DNA from: Prorocentrum cordatum
Lineage: Eukaryota > Sar > Dinophyceae > Prorocentrales > Prorocentraceae
NCBI GenBank assembly: GCA_963575745.1
Contig: CAUYUJ010022433.1
Span: forward strand, 43,501-107,500
Direction of reading: 5' to 3'
DNA length: 64,000 nt
Each line of letters opens with the position of its first letter. Position 1 is the stretch's first letter. Shown piece by piece: positions 1 through 9,382 of this stretch. The notes beneath the pieces are model-generated. The model was not told where the DNA came from. It worked only from the letters and a program-made list of their open reading frames with translations, and did not search any database. Both the position numbers and the translations under genes were made by a program.

Positions 1-103
1 CCGAGGGCCCATCGCCGCGAGAGTGCGCTGAAGGTGGATGCGACGGCTGATGCCTGCCAACGATGGCTGCCAGGTGCGCGTGCCAAGCGGTGGCGAAATC
101 AGG

Positions 104-124
104 CTTGAGCCAAAGCGGCAACGG
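104..124 (-). other. Relict dinoflagellate spliced leader (DinoSL)
   Basis: Read on the minus strand, this 21-mer matches the last 21 nt of the 22-nt dinoflagellate spliced leader at 18 positions. It ends in the exact 11-mer TTTGGCTCAAG, and the mismatches are at leader positions 5, 9 and 10 of the 21. The leader is added to mRNA by trans-splicing, so a genomic copy marks a reverse-transcribed mRNA put back into the genome. The retrocopied transcript would lie to the left (positions 103 to 1, minus strand) and run out of the window. The leader match is seen directly; the retrogene is inference. Confidence 0.65.
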
Positions 125-708
125 AACCAACGACATCGCGACTGATGTTGCGGTGAGCAAAGGCAGATCCCAAGGTTGCTGCAACTGACACGCCCCTGCC
201 GGCTGCATGCCCGACGCCTGCCGTTGAGAACTGCACCGCCCATGCATCTCTCCATCCGTTTGAAACGCTCCCTGCTCCGAATGACTACTCCAGCACATCG
301 CCAATACACCTGTCTCTACTGTCCTCTGCGAAAGATGTGTTCGGAAATGTTTCCTAGACCTGTGCGCGAGCAACTCGTCCCTGGCAACGCATGTTCATTT
401 CAACAGTGTGCGAGGGGGAGCCAGACCCTCCCCCTCGCTCTCCCCCTTCCAACCTGCGAACACGTGCGCGTGTCATGCCATACAACGCACTCTCCAACAC
501 TGCCCGTGCGTCGCCTCTCCTCTCCCGAGTCCGTGAATGGCCAGAGCTGTGTGCAATTTGTCTTGCTCACACTGCATCGCCTATGGCAGAACCGTGCGAC
601 GACCGAAACAACGCCAATGCCTTCGGAGTTTCCGAAACTCTGACATGCTCTACGAGACACTGCTCCGGGACGCAAGTGCCCGCGGAATGCATCGCCGATG
701 CGTCACGG
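125..708. other. No recognisable gene; unique GC-rich DNA
   Basis: Short overlapping reading frames occur on both strands, but none has a recognisable domain or protein-like composition. The stretch contains the hairpin at 412-436. Confidence 0.5.
412..436. other. Hairpin, 9-bp perfect stem, loop CCAGACC
   Basis: The arms GAGGGGGAG and CTCCCCCTC flank the loop CCAGACC. Two further hairpins at 5136-5160 and 5438-5462 have the same loop and the same stem except that one A:T pair here is T:A there, a compensatory change. Flanking bases are also similar, so the three are homologous. Confidence 0.7.
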
Positions 709-1018
709 CCAGCCGCGCGACACACAAAACCTTTCACCATGCTTCGGCGCTCTCACGCGCATCCCCGATGCATCGACGAGCTTCTGGACCACCGCGCCGG
801 GGCAGGACCGAAGGCGCCGTCTGTGGCGTCCTTCAAAGATAGCTCGGAGATAGCGCCCAGGAGCCACGGCCAGCCGCGCGACACACAAAACCTTTCACCA
901 TGCTTCGGCGCCCTCACGCGCATCCCCGATGCATCGACGAGCTTCTGGACCACCGCGCCGGGGCAGGACCGAAGGCGCCGTCTGTGGCGTCCTTCAAAGA
1001 TAGCTCGGAGATAGCGGT
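709..1018 (+). repeat. Tandem duplication of a ~160-bp unit
   Basis: Two adjacent copies share the CCAGCCGCGCGACACACAAA start, a CATGCTTCGGCGC segment and the GTGGCGTCCTTCAAAGATAG box that also anchors the following 109-bp array. The unit looks like a longer precursor of the 109-bp monomer. Confidence 0.75.
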
Positions 1019-3115
1019 GACGAGCGCCCGAGGCACGCCTGGCGTGGGCAGCGGCCTCAGCGAGCGCAAAGGCTACAGCGAAGGCGCCGACTGTGGCGTC
1101 CTTCAAAGATAGCTCGGAGATAGCGCTCACGAGCGCCCGAGGCACGCCTGGCGTGGGTTGCGGCCGCAGCGGGCGCAAAGACTACAGCGAAGGCGCCGAG
1201 TGTGGCGTCCTTCAAAGATAGCTCGCAGATAGCGCTCAGGAGCGCCCGAGGCACGCCTGGCGTGGGTTGCGGCCGCAGCGGCCGCAAGAGAACAGCGAAG
1301 GCGCCGACTGTGGCGTCCTTCAAAGATAGCTCGCAGATAGCGCTCAGGAGCGCCCGAGGCACGCCTGGCGTGGGTTGCGGCCGCAGCGGGCGCAAAGGCT
1401 ACATCGAAGGCGCCGACTGTGGCGTCCTTCAAAGATAGCTCGGAGATAGCGCTCAGGAGCGCCCGAGGCACGCCAGGCGTGGGTTGCGGCCGCAGCGGGC
1501 GCAAAGACTACAGCGAAGTCGCCGAGTGTTGCGTCCTTCAAAGATAGCTCGCAGATAGCGCTCAGGAGCGCCCGAGGCACGCCCGGCGTGGATTGCGGCC
1601 GCAGCAAGCGCAAAGGCTACACCGAAGGCGCCGACTGTGGCGTCCTTCAAAAATAGCTCGGAGATAGCGCTCAGGAGCGCCCGAGGCACGCCTGGCGTGG
1701 GCGGCGGCCGCAGCGGCCGCAAAGGCTACAGCGAAGGCGCCGACTGTGGCGTCCTTCAAAGATAGCTCGGAGATAGCGCTCACGAGCGCCCGAGGCACGC
1801 CTGGCGTGGGCGGCGGCCGCAGCGGGCGCAAAGGCTACAGCGAAGGCGCCGACTGTGGCGTGCTTCAAAGATAGCTCGGAGATAGCGCTCACGAGCGCCC
1901 GAGGCACGCCTGGCTGTGGCGTCCTTCAAAGATAGCTCGGAGATAGCGCCCACGAGCGCCCGAGGCACGCCTGGCGTGGGCAGCGGCCGCAGCGGGCGCA
2001 GAGGCTACAGCGAAGGCGCCGACTGTGGCGTCCTTCAAAGATAGCTCGGAGATAGCGCTCACGAGCGCCCGAGGCACGCCTGGCGTGGGCCGCGGCCGCA
2101 GCGGGCGCAAAGGCTACAGCGAAGGCGCCGACTGTGGCGTCCTTCAAAGATAGCTCGGAGATAGCGCTCACGAGCGCCCGAGGCACGCCTGGCGTGGGCG
2201 GCGGCCGCAGCGAGCGCAAAGGCTACAGCGAAGGCGCCGACTGTGGCGTCCTTCAAAGATAGCTCGGAGATAGCGCTCACGAGCGCCCGAGGCACGCCTG
2301 GCGTGGGCGGCGGCCGCAGCGGCCGCAAAGGCGACAGCGAAGGCGCCGACTGTGGCGTCCTTCAAAGATAGCTCGGAGATAGCGCTCACGAGCGCCCGAG
2401 GCACGCCTGGCGTGGGCGGCGGCCGCAGCGGGCGCAAAGGCTACAGCGAAGGCGCCGACTGTGGCGTCCTTCAAAGATAGCTCGGAGATAGCGCTCACGA
2501 GCGCCCGAGGCACGCCTGGCGTGGGCGGCGGCCGCAGCGGGCGCAAAGGCTACAGCGAAGGCGCCGACTGTGGCGTCCTTCAAAGATAGCTCGGAGATAG
2601 CGCTCACGAGCGCCCGAGGCACGCCTGGCGTGGGTTGCGGCCGCAGCGGGCGCAAAGGCTACAGCGAAGGCGCCGACTGTGGCGTCCTTCAAAGATAGCT
2701 CGGAGATAGCGCTCACGAGCGCCCGAGGCACGCCTGGCGTGGGCGGCGGCCGCAGCGGGCGCAAAGGCTACAGCGAAGGCGCCGACTGTGGCGTCCTTCA
2801 AAGATAGCTCGGAGATAGCGCTCACGAGCGCCCGAGGCACGCCTGGCGTGGGCGGCGGCCGCAGCGGGCGCAAAGGCTACAGCGAAGGCGCCGACTGTGG
2901 CGTCCTTCAAAGATAGCTCGGAGATAGCGCTCACGAGCGCCCGAGGCACGCCTGGCGTGGGCGGCGGCCGCAGCGGGCGCAAAGGCTACAGCGAAGGCGC
3001 CGACTGTGGCGTCCTTCAAAGATAGCTCGGAGATAGCGCTCACGAGCGCCCGAGGCACGCCTGGCGTGGGCGGCGGCCGCAGCGGGCGCAAAGGCGGGGG
3101 CGAGGCCGAAGGCAC
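1019..3115 (+). repeat. 109-bp tandem repeat array (about 18-19 copies)
   Basis: The box GTGGCGTCCTTCAAAGATAG recurs every 109 bp (near 1093, 1202, 1310 and so on to 3006). Each monomer also holds GCTCGGAGATAGCG, a GAGCGCCCGAGGCACGCCTG segment and a GC-rich GGCGGCCGCAGCGGGCGC segment. Copies from about 2050 rightwards are nearly identical, those on the left carry more substitutions, and one unit near 1912-1930 is shortened. Minus-strand frames of 89 codons recur every 109 bp simply because the monomer lacks stops; I do not regard them as genes. Confidence 0.9.
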
Positions 3116-3530
3116 CGTCTGTGGCGTCCTTCACAGATAGCTCGGAGATAGCGCCCAGAGTGCGCCAGGCGCCACGCCAGGCGTGGGCCGCGGCCGCAGC
3201 GGGCGCGGGAGCGAGGCCGAAGGCGCCGTCTGTGGCGTCCTTCAAAGATAGCTCGGAGATAGCGCCCAGAGTGCGCCAGGCGCCACGCCAGGCGCGGGCC
3301 GCGGCCGCAGCGGGCGCGGGAGCGAGGCCGAAGGCGCCGCCTGTGGCGCCCTTCAAAGATAGCTCGGAGATAGCGCCCAGAGAGCGCCAAGCGCCACGCC
3401 GGGCGTGGGCCGCGGCCGCAGCGGGCGCGGGAGCGAGGCCGAAGGCGCCGTCTGTGGCTTCCTTCAAAGATAGCTCGGAGATAGCGCCCAGAGTGCGCCA
3501 GGCGCCATGCCGGGCGTGGGCTGCGCGCCA
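3116..3530 (+). repeat. 111-bp variant tandem repeats (4 copies)
   Basis: The same CTTCAAAGATAGCTCGGAGA box recurs at about 3121, 3232, 3343 and 3454, but the rest of the monomer is different (GTGCGCCAGGCGCCACGCC and GCGGGAGCGAGGCCGAAGGC). This is a diverged subfamily at the right edge of the 109-bp array. Confidence 0.85.
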
Positions 3531-3911
3531 GCGCCTTCGCAGTGCTGCTTTCCAATGCCAAAGGCGCGCGTCGCCGTCAGCGAGGAAACAGACCCCTGTG
3601 GAACTGCTGCGCCAGCGGCCGCCCACCGGCGAAGCTCCACGCCGAAGGTGCAAACGGCTGCCTCATCGACGAGGCGAGCTGACGCGCGAGCGCCATGCAC
3701 CCTGCGCGCGTGCCCGCATGGGCGCGCATTGCCACGGCCGCGACCGCACGCGCGCTTCCCAGCATTCGCACCCCAGTGTCACAACCCCGTGCCGAAGGCA
3801 AAACGGCAACGCACGGACATGCTGCGCCAGGGGCAGCCCTGCGCGCGTGCTCACGTGGATGCGCAATGCCACGGCCGCGTCGGCGATCGCCTGCGCGCGC
3901 CACTTCGATAG

Positions 3912-3929
3912 CCCCCCGTGATAGGGGGG
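3912..3929. other. C6/G6 hairpin next to a G-run and telomere heptamers
   Basis: CCCCCC-GTGATA-GGGGGG is followed by TTGGGGGG and then AAACCCTAAACCCTAAA. The same arrangement is at 6026-6043 in copy 2 of the duplication. The paired G6 runs could also contribute to a G-quadruplex. Confidence 0.7.
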
Positions 3930-4019
3930 TTGGGGGGAGAAACCCTAAACCCTAAAGGGCTTTACTGTGGGTGGTCTGGGGCGGGAGTGCAAGTTCATAG
4001 CGCGCGCGGCTTGGGCAGC

Positions 4020-4053
4020 GATCCCCCCCAACAACCTTGATGTGGGGGGGATC
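4020..4053. other. Hairpin with 10-bp stem before telomere array 1
   Basis: GATCCCCCCC and GGGGGGGATC enclose a 14-nt loop. Copy 2 at 6136-6169 keeps the stem with one T-A pair changed to T-G. It lies about 30 bp before the CCCTAAA array in both copies. Confidence 0.7.
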
Positions 4054-4083
4054 GCAGCCAGCGCGCGCATGCGCCCCTGCAGG

Positions 4084-4147
4084 CCCTAAACCCTAAACCC
4101 TAAACCCTAAACCCTAAACCCTAAACCCTAAACCCTAAACCCTAAAC
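4084..4147 (+). repeat. Internal telomere-type array 1, (CCCTAAA)n
   Basis: About nine perfect heptamers of the Arabidopsis-type telomere repeat, which is also used by dinoflagellates. The C-rich strand is on top, so it points like a left-hand chromosome end. It is internal because unrelated DNA follows. Confidence 0.95.
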
Positions 4148-4466
4148 TGCAAGCCACGGGCGGTGCATCGTCAGAAGCCCGTGGCGTCTGGCCGAGCGCT
4201 CAGCGAGGCTGCCCATACGGCGTTCGCCGCACCGACGAAGCGGCGATAGCCGCTGAGGAGGAATTCGCACGCCGCGCGATGCATCCCCGTGGTGTTCTCC
4301 TAAGAAAAGGAACCCCTAACCCTCAGCCCTAGCTAGTGGCTCCCCCATGAGCCGATGCTTCCCCTGCGGCTCCAAACCTATGAAAATGCAGCATGCGGCG
4401 CCCTTTCGGCTGTCCGTGGGGCCGCAAACCATATGAAAATACAGCATGCGGCGTCGTTTCGGCTGG
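4148..4466. other. No recognisable gene
   Basis: Spacer between telomere array 1 and the 10-bp minisatellite. It holds a near-repeat around 4370-4450 in which ATATGAAAATACAGCATGCG resembles CTATGAAAATGCAGCATGCG about 60 bp upstream. Nothing else is recognised. Confidence 0.5.
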
Positions 4467-5010
4467 CGCACGTCCCAGGCGCTCCCAAGCGCTCCCACAT
4501 GCGCTCCCAAGCGCTCCCAGGCGCCCCCAAGCATTCCCAAGCGCTCCCAGGCGCTCCCAGGCGCTTCCAGGCGTTCCCAGACGCTCCCAGGCGCTCCCCG
4601 GCGCTCCCAGGAGCTCCCAGGCGCTCCGCGGCGCTCCCAGGAGCTCCCAGGCGTTCCCCGGCACGCTCCCAGGCGCTCCCTGGCGCTCCCAGCATGCTCT
4701 CAGGCGCTCCCAAGCGCTTTCAAACGCTCCCAGGCGCTCCCAGGTACTCCCAAGCGCTCCCAACACGCTCCCAAGCGCTCCCAGCCTGCTCAGGCGCTCC
4801 CTGCGCGCTCCCAAACGCTCCCTGGCGCCTCCGAGCGCTCCAGGGCGCTCCCAAGCACCAGGCGCTCCGGCACGCTCCCAGGCGCTCCCGGCACGCTCCC
4901 AACACGTTCCCAAGCGCTCCCAGGCGTTCCCATGCGCTCCCAGGCGCTCCCAAGCTCTCACAAGTGCTTCCAAGCGCTCCCCGGCGCTCCCAAGCGCGCT
5001 TAAGCAGTCC
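4467..5010 (+). repeat. 10-bp minisatellite (GCGCTCCCAG)n
   Basis: Dozens of imperfect decamers of GCGCTCCCAG/GCGCTCCCAA run across about 540 bp, with single-base drift and occasional length changes. Because ten is not a multiple of three, several frames stay open; the long Ser/Pro/Arg or Gly/Ala/Trp frames here are repeat artefacts. The reverse complement of the same decamer forms a second array at 6567-6795. Confidence 0.9.
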
Positions 5011-5104
5011 AAGCGGACCCATGGCGCTCTCAAGCGTTTCCATGCATTCGCAAGCACTCGGCCGCGCTCCCTGGCGGCGCTTCCCGGCTCCCCCGCCATG
5101 CAGG

Positions 5105-5545
5105 TGCTGCCGCAGCCATGCGCGCGCATCGTAGCGAGGGGGTGCCAGACCCACCCCCTCGCGCTCCCTCCAGCCATGCGAAATTCGCGCCGAAGGCGGC
5201 TGCGTCGACAATGCAATGGCTTCAGCGGGGGCGACGCCAACGGTCAAGCCCAACGGGCAACCCACGGCGCGCACTCGCGGTGCACTCTGCGTGTCCCGTC
5301 ACGCCCCCAGACGCTCCCACGTGCTTCCATCCTGGGGAAAGGTCGAGGCGCTCCCCCAGCCCTCCCAGAGAGCTCCCAAGGAATTCCAGGGGGTCTGCCA
5401 TGGACGTGCTGCCGCAGCCATGCGCGCGTATCGTAGCGAGGGGGTGCCAGACCCACCCCCTCGCGCTCCTCCTCCCGCCTTCCGAAGCTCGCATCGACAG
5501 CGTCTGCGTTGATGATTGCAATCGCTTCAGCGGGGGCGACCTCAA
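5105..5545 (+). repeat. Direct duplication carrying two conserved hairpins
   Basis: The segment from CTGCCGCAGCCATGCGCGCG to CTTCAGCGGGGGCGAC occurs at about 5107-5230 and again at about 5408-5541. Each copy holds the GAGGGGGTG/CACCCCCTC hairpin (5136-5160 and 5438-5462) with loop CCAGACC, homologous to the one at 412-436. Confidence 0.75.
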
Positions 5546-5661
5546 AGCAAAACCCAAAGCCGCGGGCGAATACAACTGCCGTGCGCGTCGCCGTCAGCGA
5601 GGAGCCCGACGGCGCGGCCACTCGCTCGAGGCCCACGGGGGCCCATGGGATTGCCACGGCA

Positions 5662-6303
5662 GCGCCCTCGCAGTGCTGCTTTCCAACGCCGAAGGCAAAT
5701 GCCGGACCCCTGTGGATCTGCTGCGCCAGCGGCAGCCCAACGGCGAAGCCCCCTGCCGAAGGCGCAACGGCTGCGTCATCGACGAGGCGAGCTGACGCGC
5801 CAGCGCCATGCACCCTGCGCGCGTGCCCGCATGGGCGCGCATTGCCACGGCCGCGACCGCGCGCGCGCTTCCCAGCATTCGCACCCCAGTGCCACAACCC
5901 AGTGCCGAAGGCAAAGGCGGCAACGCACGGACATGCTGCGCCAGGGGCAGCCCTGCGCGCGTGCTCACGTGGATGCGCAATGCCACGGCCGCGTCGGCGA
6001 TCGCCTGCGCGCGCCACTTCGACAGCCCCCCGTGATAGGGGGGTTGGGGGGAGAAACCCTAAACCCTAAAAGGCTTCACTCTGGGTGGTCTGGGGCGGGA
6101 GTGCGACTAACCGTGGCGCGCGCGGCTTGGGCAGCGATCCCCCCCAACAACCTTGATGTGGGGGGGGTCGCAGCCAGCGCGCGCTTGCGCCAATGCAGGC
6201 CCTAAACCCTAAACCCTAAACCCTAAACCCTAAACCCTAAACCCTAAACCCTAAACCCTAAACCCTAAACCTTAACCCTAAACCCTAAACCCCAAACCCT
6301 AAA
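5662..6303 (+). repeat. Telomere-associated segmental duplication, copy 2
   Basis: Second copy of the 3531-4147 block in the same orientation, including both hairpins and a longer telomere array. Differences are scattered substitutions and short indels, so the duplication is not very recent. Confidence 0.85.
6200..6303 (+). repeat. Internal telomere-type array 2, (CCCTAAA)n
   Basis: About fifteen heptamers, the last few degenerate (CTTAACC, CCCCAAA). It has the same orientation and left-hand context as array 1, but a different right flank. Confidence 0.95.
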
Positions 6304-6566
6304 TTCCCAAGCGCCTCGTTGTGCTTCTGCCCACCCACCGCGCATCACCGTCGCCGTCTACGAGAGACAGGGCATCTCTGAGAAGCGTCAGCTGGTTGCC
6401 AGACTGGGTCGCCCATGCAGCCGTAGGCTGCCCCCTGGGAGTCGCGATTCAAAGATAAACTTTCCCTTGATCCTCGAAGAATATAACACCCTAAACCCAG
6501 AGACTTTTGACTTGGAATTCCGCCCTATGCTTCTCCGACACGTAAAAACACGTGTGGAGCGCTCCG
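6304..6566. other. No recognisable gene
   Basis: Spacer between telomere array 2 and the inverted decamer array. It holds a small palindrome, ACACGTAAAAACACGTGT, near 6539-6556. Nothing else is recognised. Confidence 0.5.
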
Positions 6567-6737
6567 AGCGCCTCTGGGCGCATTGGGAGCGCCTGGGAGC
6601 GAGCGGGAAGCGCCTGGGAGCGCCTGGGAGCGCTTGGGAGCGCTTGGGAGCGCCTGGGATCGCGGGGGAACGCTTGGGAGCGCTTGGGAGCGCTTGGGAG
6701 CGCCTGGCAGCGCCTGGCAGCGCCTGGAAGCGCCGGG

Positions 6738-6768
<31 letters not shown>

Positions 6769-6795
6769 GGCGCCTGGAAGCGCTTGGAGCGCATT
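6567..6795 (-). repeat. 10-bp minisatellite, inverted copy (GGGAGCGCCT)n
   Basis: About 22 decamers of GGGAGCGCCT/GGGAGCGCTT, the exact reverse complement of the array at 4467-5010. The two arrays flank telomere array 2 in opposite orientation. Confidence 0.9.
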
Positions 6796-6810
6796 GGGAA
6801 TTTAGGGGCC

Positions 6811-6996
6811 AGCGGCCCTAAACCCTAAAAGGCTGTAGTTTGGGAGGTCGCCGGCCCTGCGGCCGGGGGTGGGAAGTGGTTGCAGCTCTGGCGCCCTTCG
6901 CCAAGCTTGATCGGGTCGGCTAAACGCCCCCCCAATCAAGCTTGCCGAAGGGGGGGCTGCCTTGCCTTGACTGTCGGCCGCTGCGCGCCCGAGAAG
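6811..6996 (+). repeat. Third telomere-bracketed spacer with a hairpin
   Basis: The order of parts is the same as in the two duplicated blocks: a short CCCTAAACCCTAAAAGGCT stub, a ~180-bp G-rich spacer and a long CCCTAAA array. The spacer sequence is different. Its hairpin has arms at 6894-6911 and 6935-6952 (CCCTTCGCCAAGCTTGAT against its complement, one mismatch) with a 23-nt loop. Confidence 0.75.
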
Positions 6997-7087
6997 CCCT
7001 AAACCCTAAGCCCTAAACCCTAAACCCTAAACCCTAAACCCTAAACCCTAAACCCTAAACCCTAAACCCTAAACCGTAAACCCTAAC
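6997..7087 (+). repeat. Internal telomere-type array 3, joined to a half-core
   Basis: About twelve heptamers with two variants (CCCTAAG, CCGTAAA). At its right end the array runs directly into AACCTTTCTTACCGCC, the right half of the palindromic core that separates the repeat units downstream. The left half of the core is missing. Confidence 0.9.
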
Positions 7088-7120
7088 CTTTCTTACCGCC
7101 GGGGGACTCGTAGAGCTTCC
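7085..7120 (+). repeat. Half palindromic core (right half only)
   Basis: AACC, then TTTC, then TTACCGCCGGGGGACTCG and TAGAGCTTCC, as in complete cores at 8209, 16260 and 17523. The left half, GGCGGTAAACCGTC, is replaced by telomere repeat. Confidence 0.85.
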
Positions 7121-8218
7121 TGACCATATACTTGCAGAGAAAGCGAATAGTTTTTCAGCCCGAGCGATTTTAGACCTCACGATGCAACAGCCAGCGCCCC
7201 TGATACTTCTAGATCGTTGTCTGTGCGTACCATCTCCTGCAGCCCGAGCTCAATACAGAAGGGGCAATATCTCCTGAGGTGATTTGAAGAATACGAATAG
7301 TTTTGCGGACCTAGCCGGAGTAGCAAACCCAGACCTCTAGATGCAACAGACGAACGCGCACGATGATGTCGAATCAGTTTCTGTACGTATCAGCTCTGTA
7401 GTAATCCTACAGACCGAGTTACGTGCGAAAATCGACAGCACCTCTCCAGATGACTCGAAGAATACGAATAGTTTCGCGAATCTAGCCCGAATAGCAGATC
7501 GAGTTCACACCTCTGGATGCAACGGACGAACGCGCCTGATTATTCTGCATCGGTTTCTGTGTGTATCAGCTCTGCAGCTCTCCTAGAGCTCGAGTTCAAT
7601 GCAGAAAACCGACAGTCCCTGTTCAGATGACTCGAGCGATACGAATAGTTTTGTGGACCTGGCTCGGCTAGCAGACCGACTTCAGACCTCTGGATGCGAC
7701 AGTCGCACCCGCCTGATGTCTCCGAATCGGTTTCTGTGAGAACGAGCTCTGTAGCTGCCCTACATCCCGAGTTTAGTGCAGAAAACAGCAGCTCTCAAGA
7801 TGACTCGAACAATACGAATAGTTTTGCGGACCTAGATCGGGCAGCAGACCGAGTTCAGGCCTCTGGATGCGACAGGCGAACGCGCCTGATGATTTTGGAT
7901 CGGTTTCTGTGAGTATCAGCTCTGTAGCTGCCCTATAGCTCGAGTTAAGTACAAAATACCGACAACGCGTATCAAGATGACTCGAAACAGCCGGTCCCGC
8001 CCGTGTGCTTTTTGGCAGTAAAGGTACCCGATCGAGCTCAGATCAAGACGGCGAGCGGGAATAAGATCGAATATCGCGGGAAAATATATTAGAGCTCTAA
8101 CGAATGGTCGAATTTCGAGAACCAAATTTTCAGCCGACCCAAAGTCACCAAAAGGTCCGTCGAGATTTTTCTTGCCAACTAGCTCTCCAGCGCCCCGGAA
8201 CTGGGCGCTGGCGGTGAA
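7093..8218 (+). mobile_element. TIR-bounded repeat unit U1
   Basis: The unit begins TTACCGCCGG and ends with the complementary GGCGGT-type end. Inside are about five ~173-bp degenerate monomers, each with ATACGAATAGTTT (7291, 7462, 7639, 7812) and a GACCGAGTTCAGACCTCTGG box. A ~270-bp right arm then follows (GATCGAGCTCAGATCAAGAC, GCGAGCGGGAATAAGATCGA, GAACCAAATTTTCAGCCGAC). There is no coding capacity. The structure suggests a non-autonomous element or a higher-order satellite; which of these is inference. Confidence 0.6.
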
Positions 8219-8260
8219 CCGTCAACCTTTCTTACCGCCGGGAGACTCATAGAGCTTCCT
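8209..8260 (+). repeat. Palindromic core, forward
   Basis: A GGCGGT arm and a TTACCGCC arm flank a spacer containing GTCAACC, followed by the CTCATAGAGCTTCC trailer. It joins the end of U1 to the start of U2. Confidence 0.85.
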
Positions 8261-9343
8261 AACGATATATAAGGTCGAAAGAAAATTGCAGAGAACGAAT
8301 AGTTTTTCAGCCCGTTTTCAGACCACTCGATGCAACAGCCGAACGCCCCCGATGCTTCTCAATGTTTTCTGTACGAGCTCTGTATTTTCCTACAGCCCGA
8401 GGTACGTGCGAAAATCGACAGCACCTCTCGAGATGACTCGATCAATACGAATAGTTTCGCGAACCTAGCTCGAGTGTCAGATCGAGTTCAGACCTCTCAA
8501 TGCGAGAGGCGGACGCGCCTGATGTCTCCGAATCGATTCCTGTGATGACCAGCCCTGCAGCCCCTAAGCCCGAGTTAAGTGCAGAAAACCGACAGCACCT
8601 CTCAAGATGACTCGAACAATACGAATAGTTTCGCGGACCTAGTTCGGGCAGCAGACCGAGTTCCGAGCTCTGGATTCGACAGGCGGACGCGCCTGATGTC
8701 TGCGAATCGGTTTCTGTAATTACCAGCCCTGTAGCCTCCCGACAGCCCGAGTTAAGTAGAAAACCGACAGCATCTCTTAAGATGATTCGAACAATACGAA
8801 TAGTTTCGCGACTCTAGATCGGGCAGCAGACTGAGTTCCGACCTCTGGATTCAACAGACAAGCGGGACTGATGATTCTGAATCGGTTTCTGTAAGTATCA
8901 GCTCTTTAGCTGTCCTATAGCTCGAGTTAAGTACAGAAAACCGAGAGCGCCTGTCAAGATGACTCGAATAGTACGAATAGTTTTGCGGACCTAGCTCGGC
9001 CAGCAGACCGAGTTCAGACCTCCGGATGCAACTGGCGAGCGCGCCTGATCATTCTGAATCGATTAGGTGTGCTTACCAGCTCTGTAGCTGTACTAAAGCT
9101 CGAATCAAGTACAACAAACCGTCAATGCGTGTCAAGATGACCCAAAACGGCCGATCCCGCCGCAGTGCTTTTTGGCAGTAATATCTACCCGATCGACCTG
9201 AGATTAAGACGGCGAGTGGTAATAAGATCGAATATCACGGGAAAAAATAGTAGAGCTCCAACGAATGGTTGAATTTCGAGAACAAAGTTTACAACCGACC
9301 AAAAGTCATAAAAAAGTCCCTCGAGACTGGGAGCCGGCGGTAA
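8232..9343 (+). mobile_element. TIR-bounded repeat unit U2
   Basis: Same plan as U1. Monomers are anchored at 8445, 8619 and 8794 (spacing 174-175 bp), plus one or two diverged ones. The ~260-bp right arm starts near 9080 and ends in GAGCCGGCGGTAA. No open reading frame of note. Confidence 0.6.
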
Positions 9344-9382
9344 ACCGTCAACCAGGTTACCGCCGGGACCCTCGTAGAGCTC
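9336..9382 (+). repeat. Palindromic core, forward
   Basis: GGCGGTAA and TTACCGCC are separated by ACCGTCAACCAGG. This is the uninterrupted form of the site that LINE-A split 360 bp further on. Confidence 0.85.

Larger units (their letters stand above)
3531..4147 (+). repeat. Telomere-associated segmental duplication, copy 1
   Basis: This block is repeated at 5662-6303 with scattered substitutions and small indels. It runs from the CTCGCAGTGCTGCTTTCCAA-like start through GCCACGGCCGCGTCGGCGAT, a C6/G6 hairpin, two CCCTAAA heptamers, a G-rich spacer with a second hairpin, and a CCCTAAA array. No reading frame in it is convincing as a gene. Confidence 0.85.

Noticed and set aside
1057-3115. Series of 89-codon minus-strand ORFs every 109 bp
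   Set aside because: They are the same stop-free repeat monomer read repeatedly; no start context, domain or codon bias.
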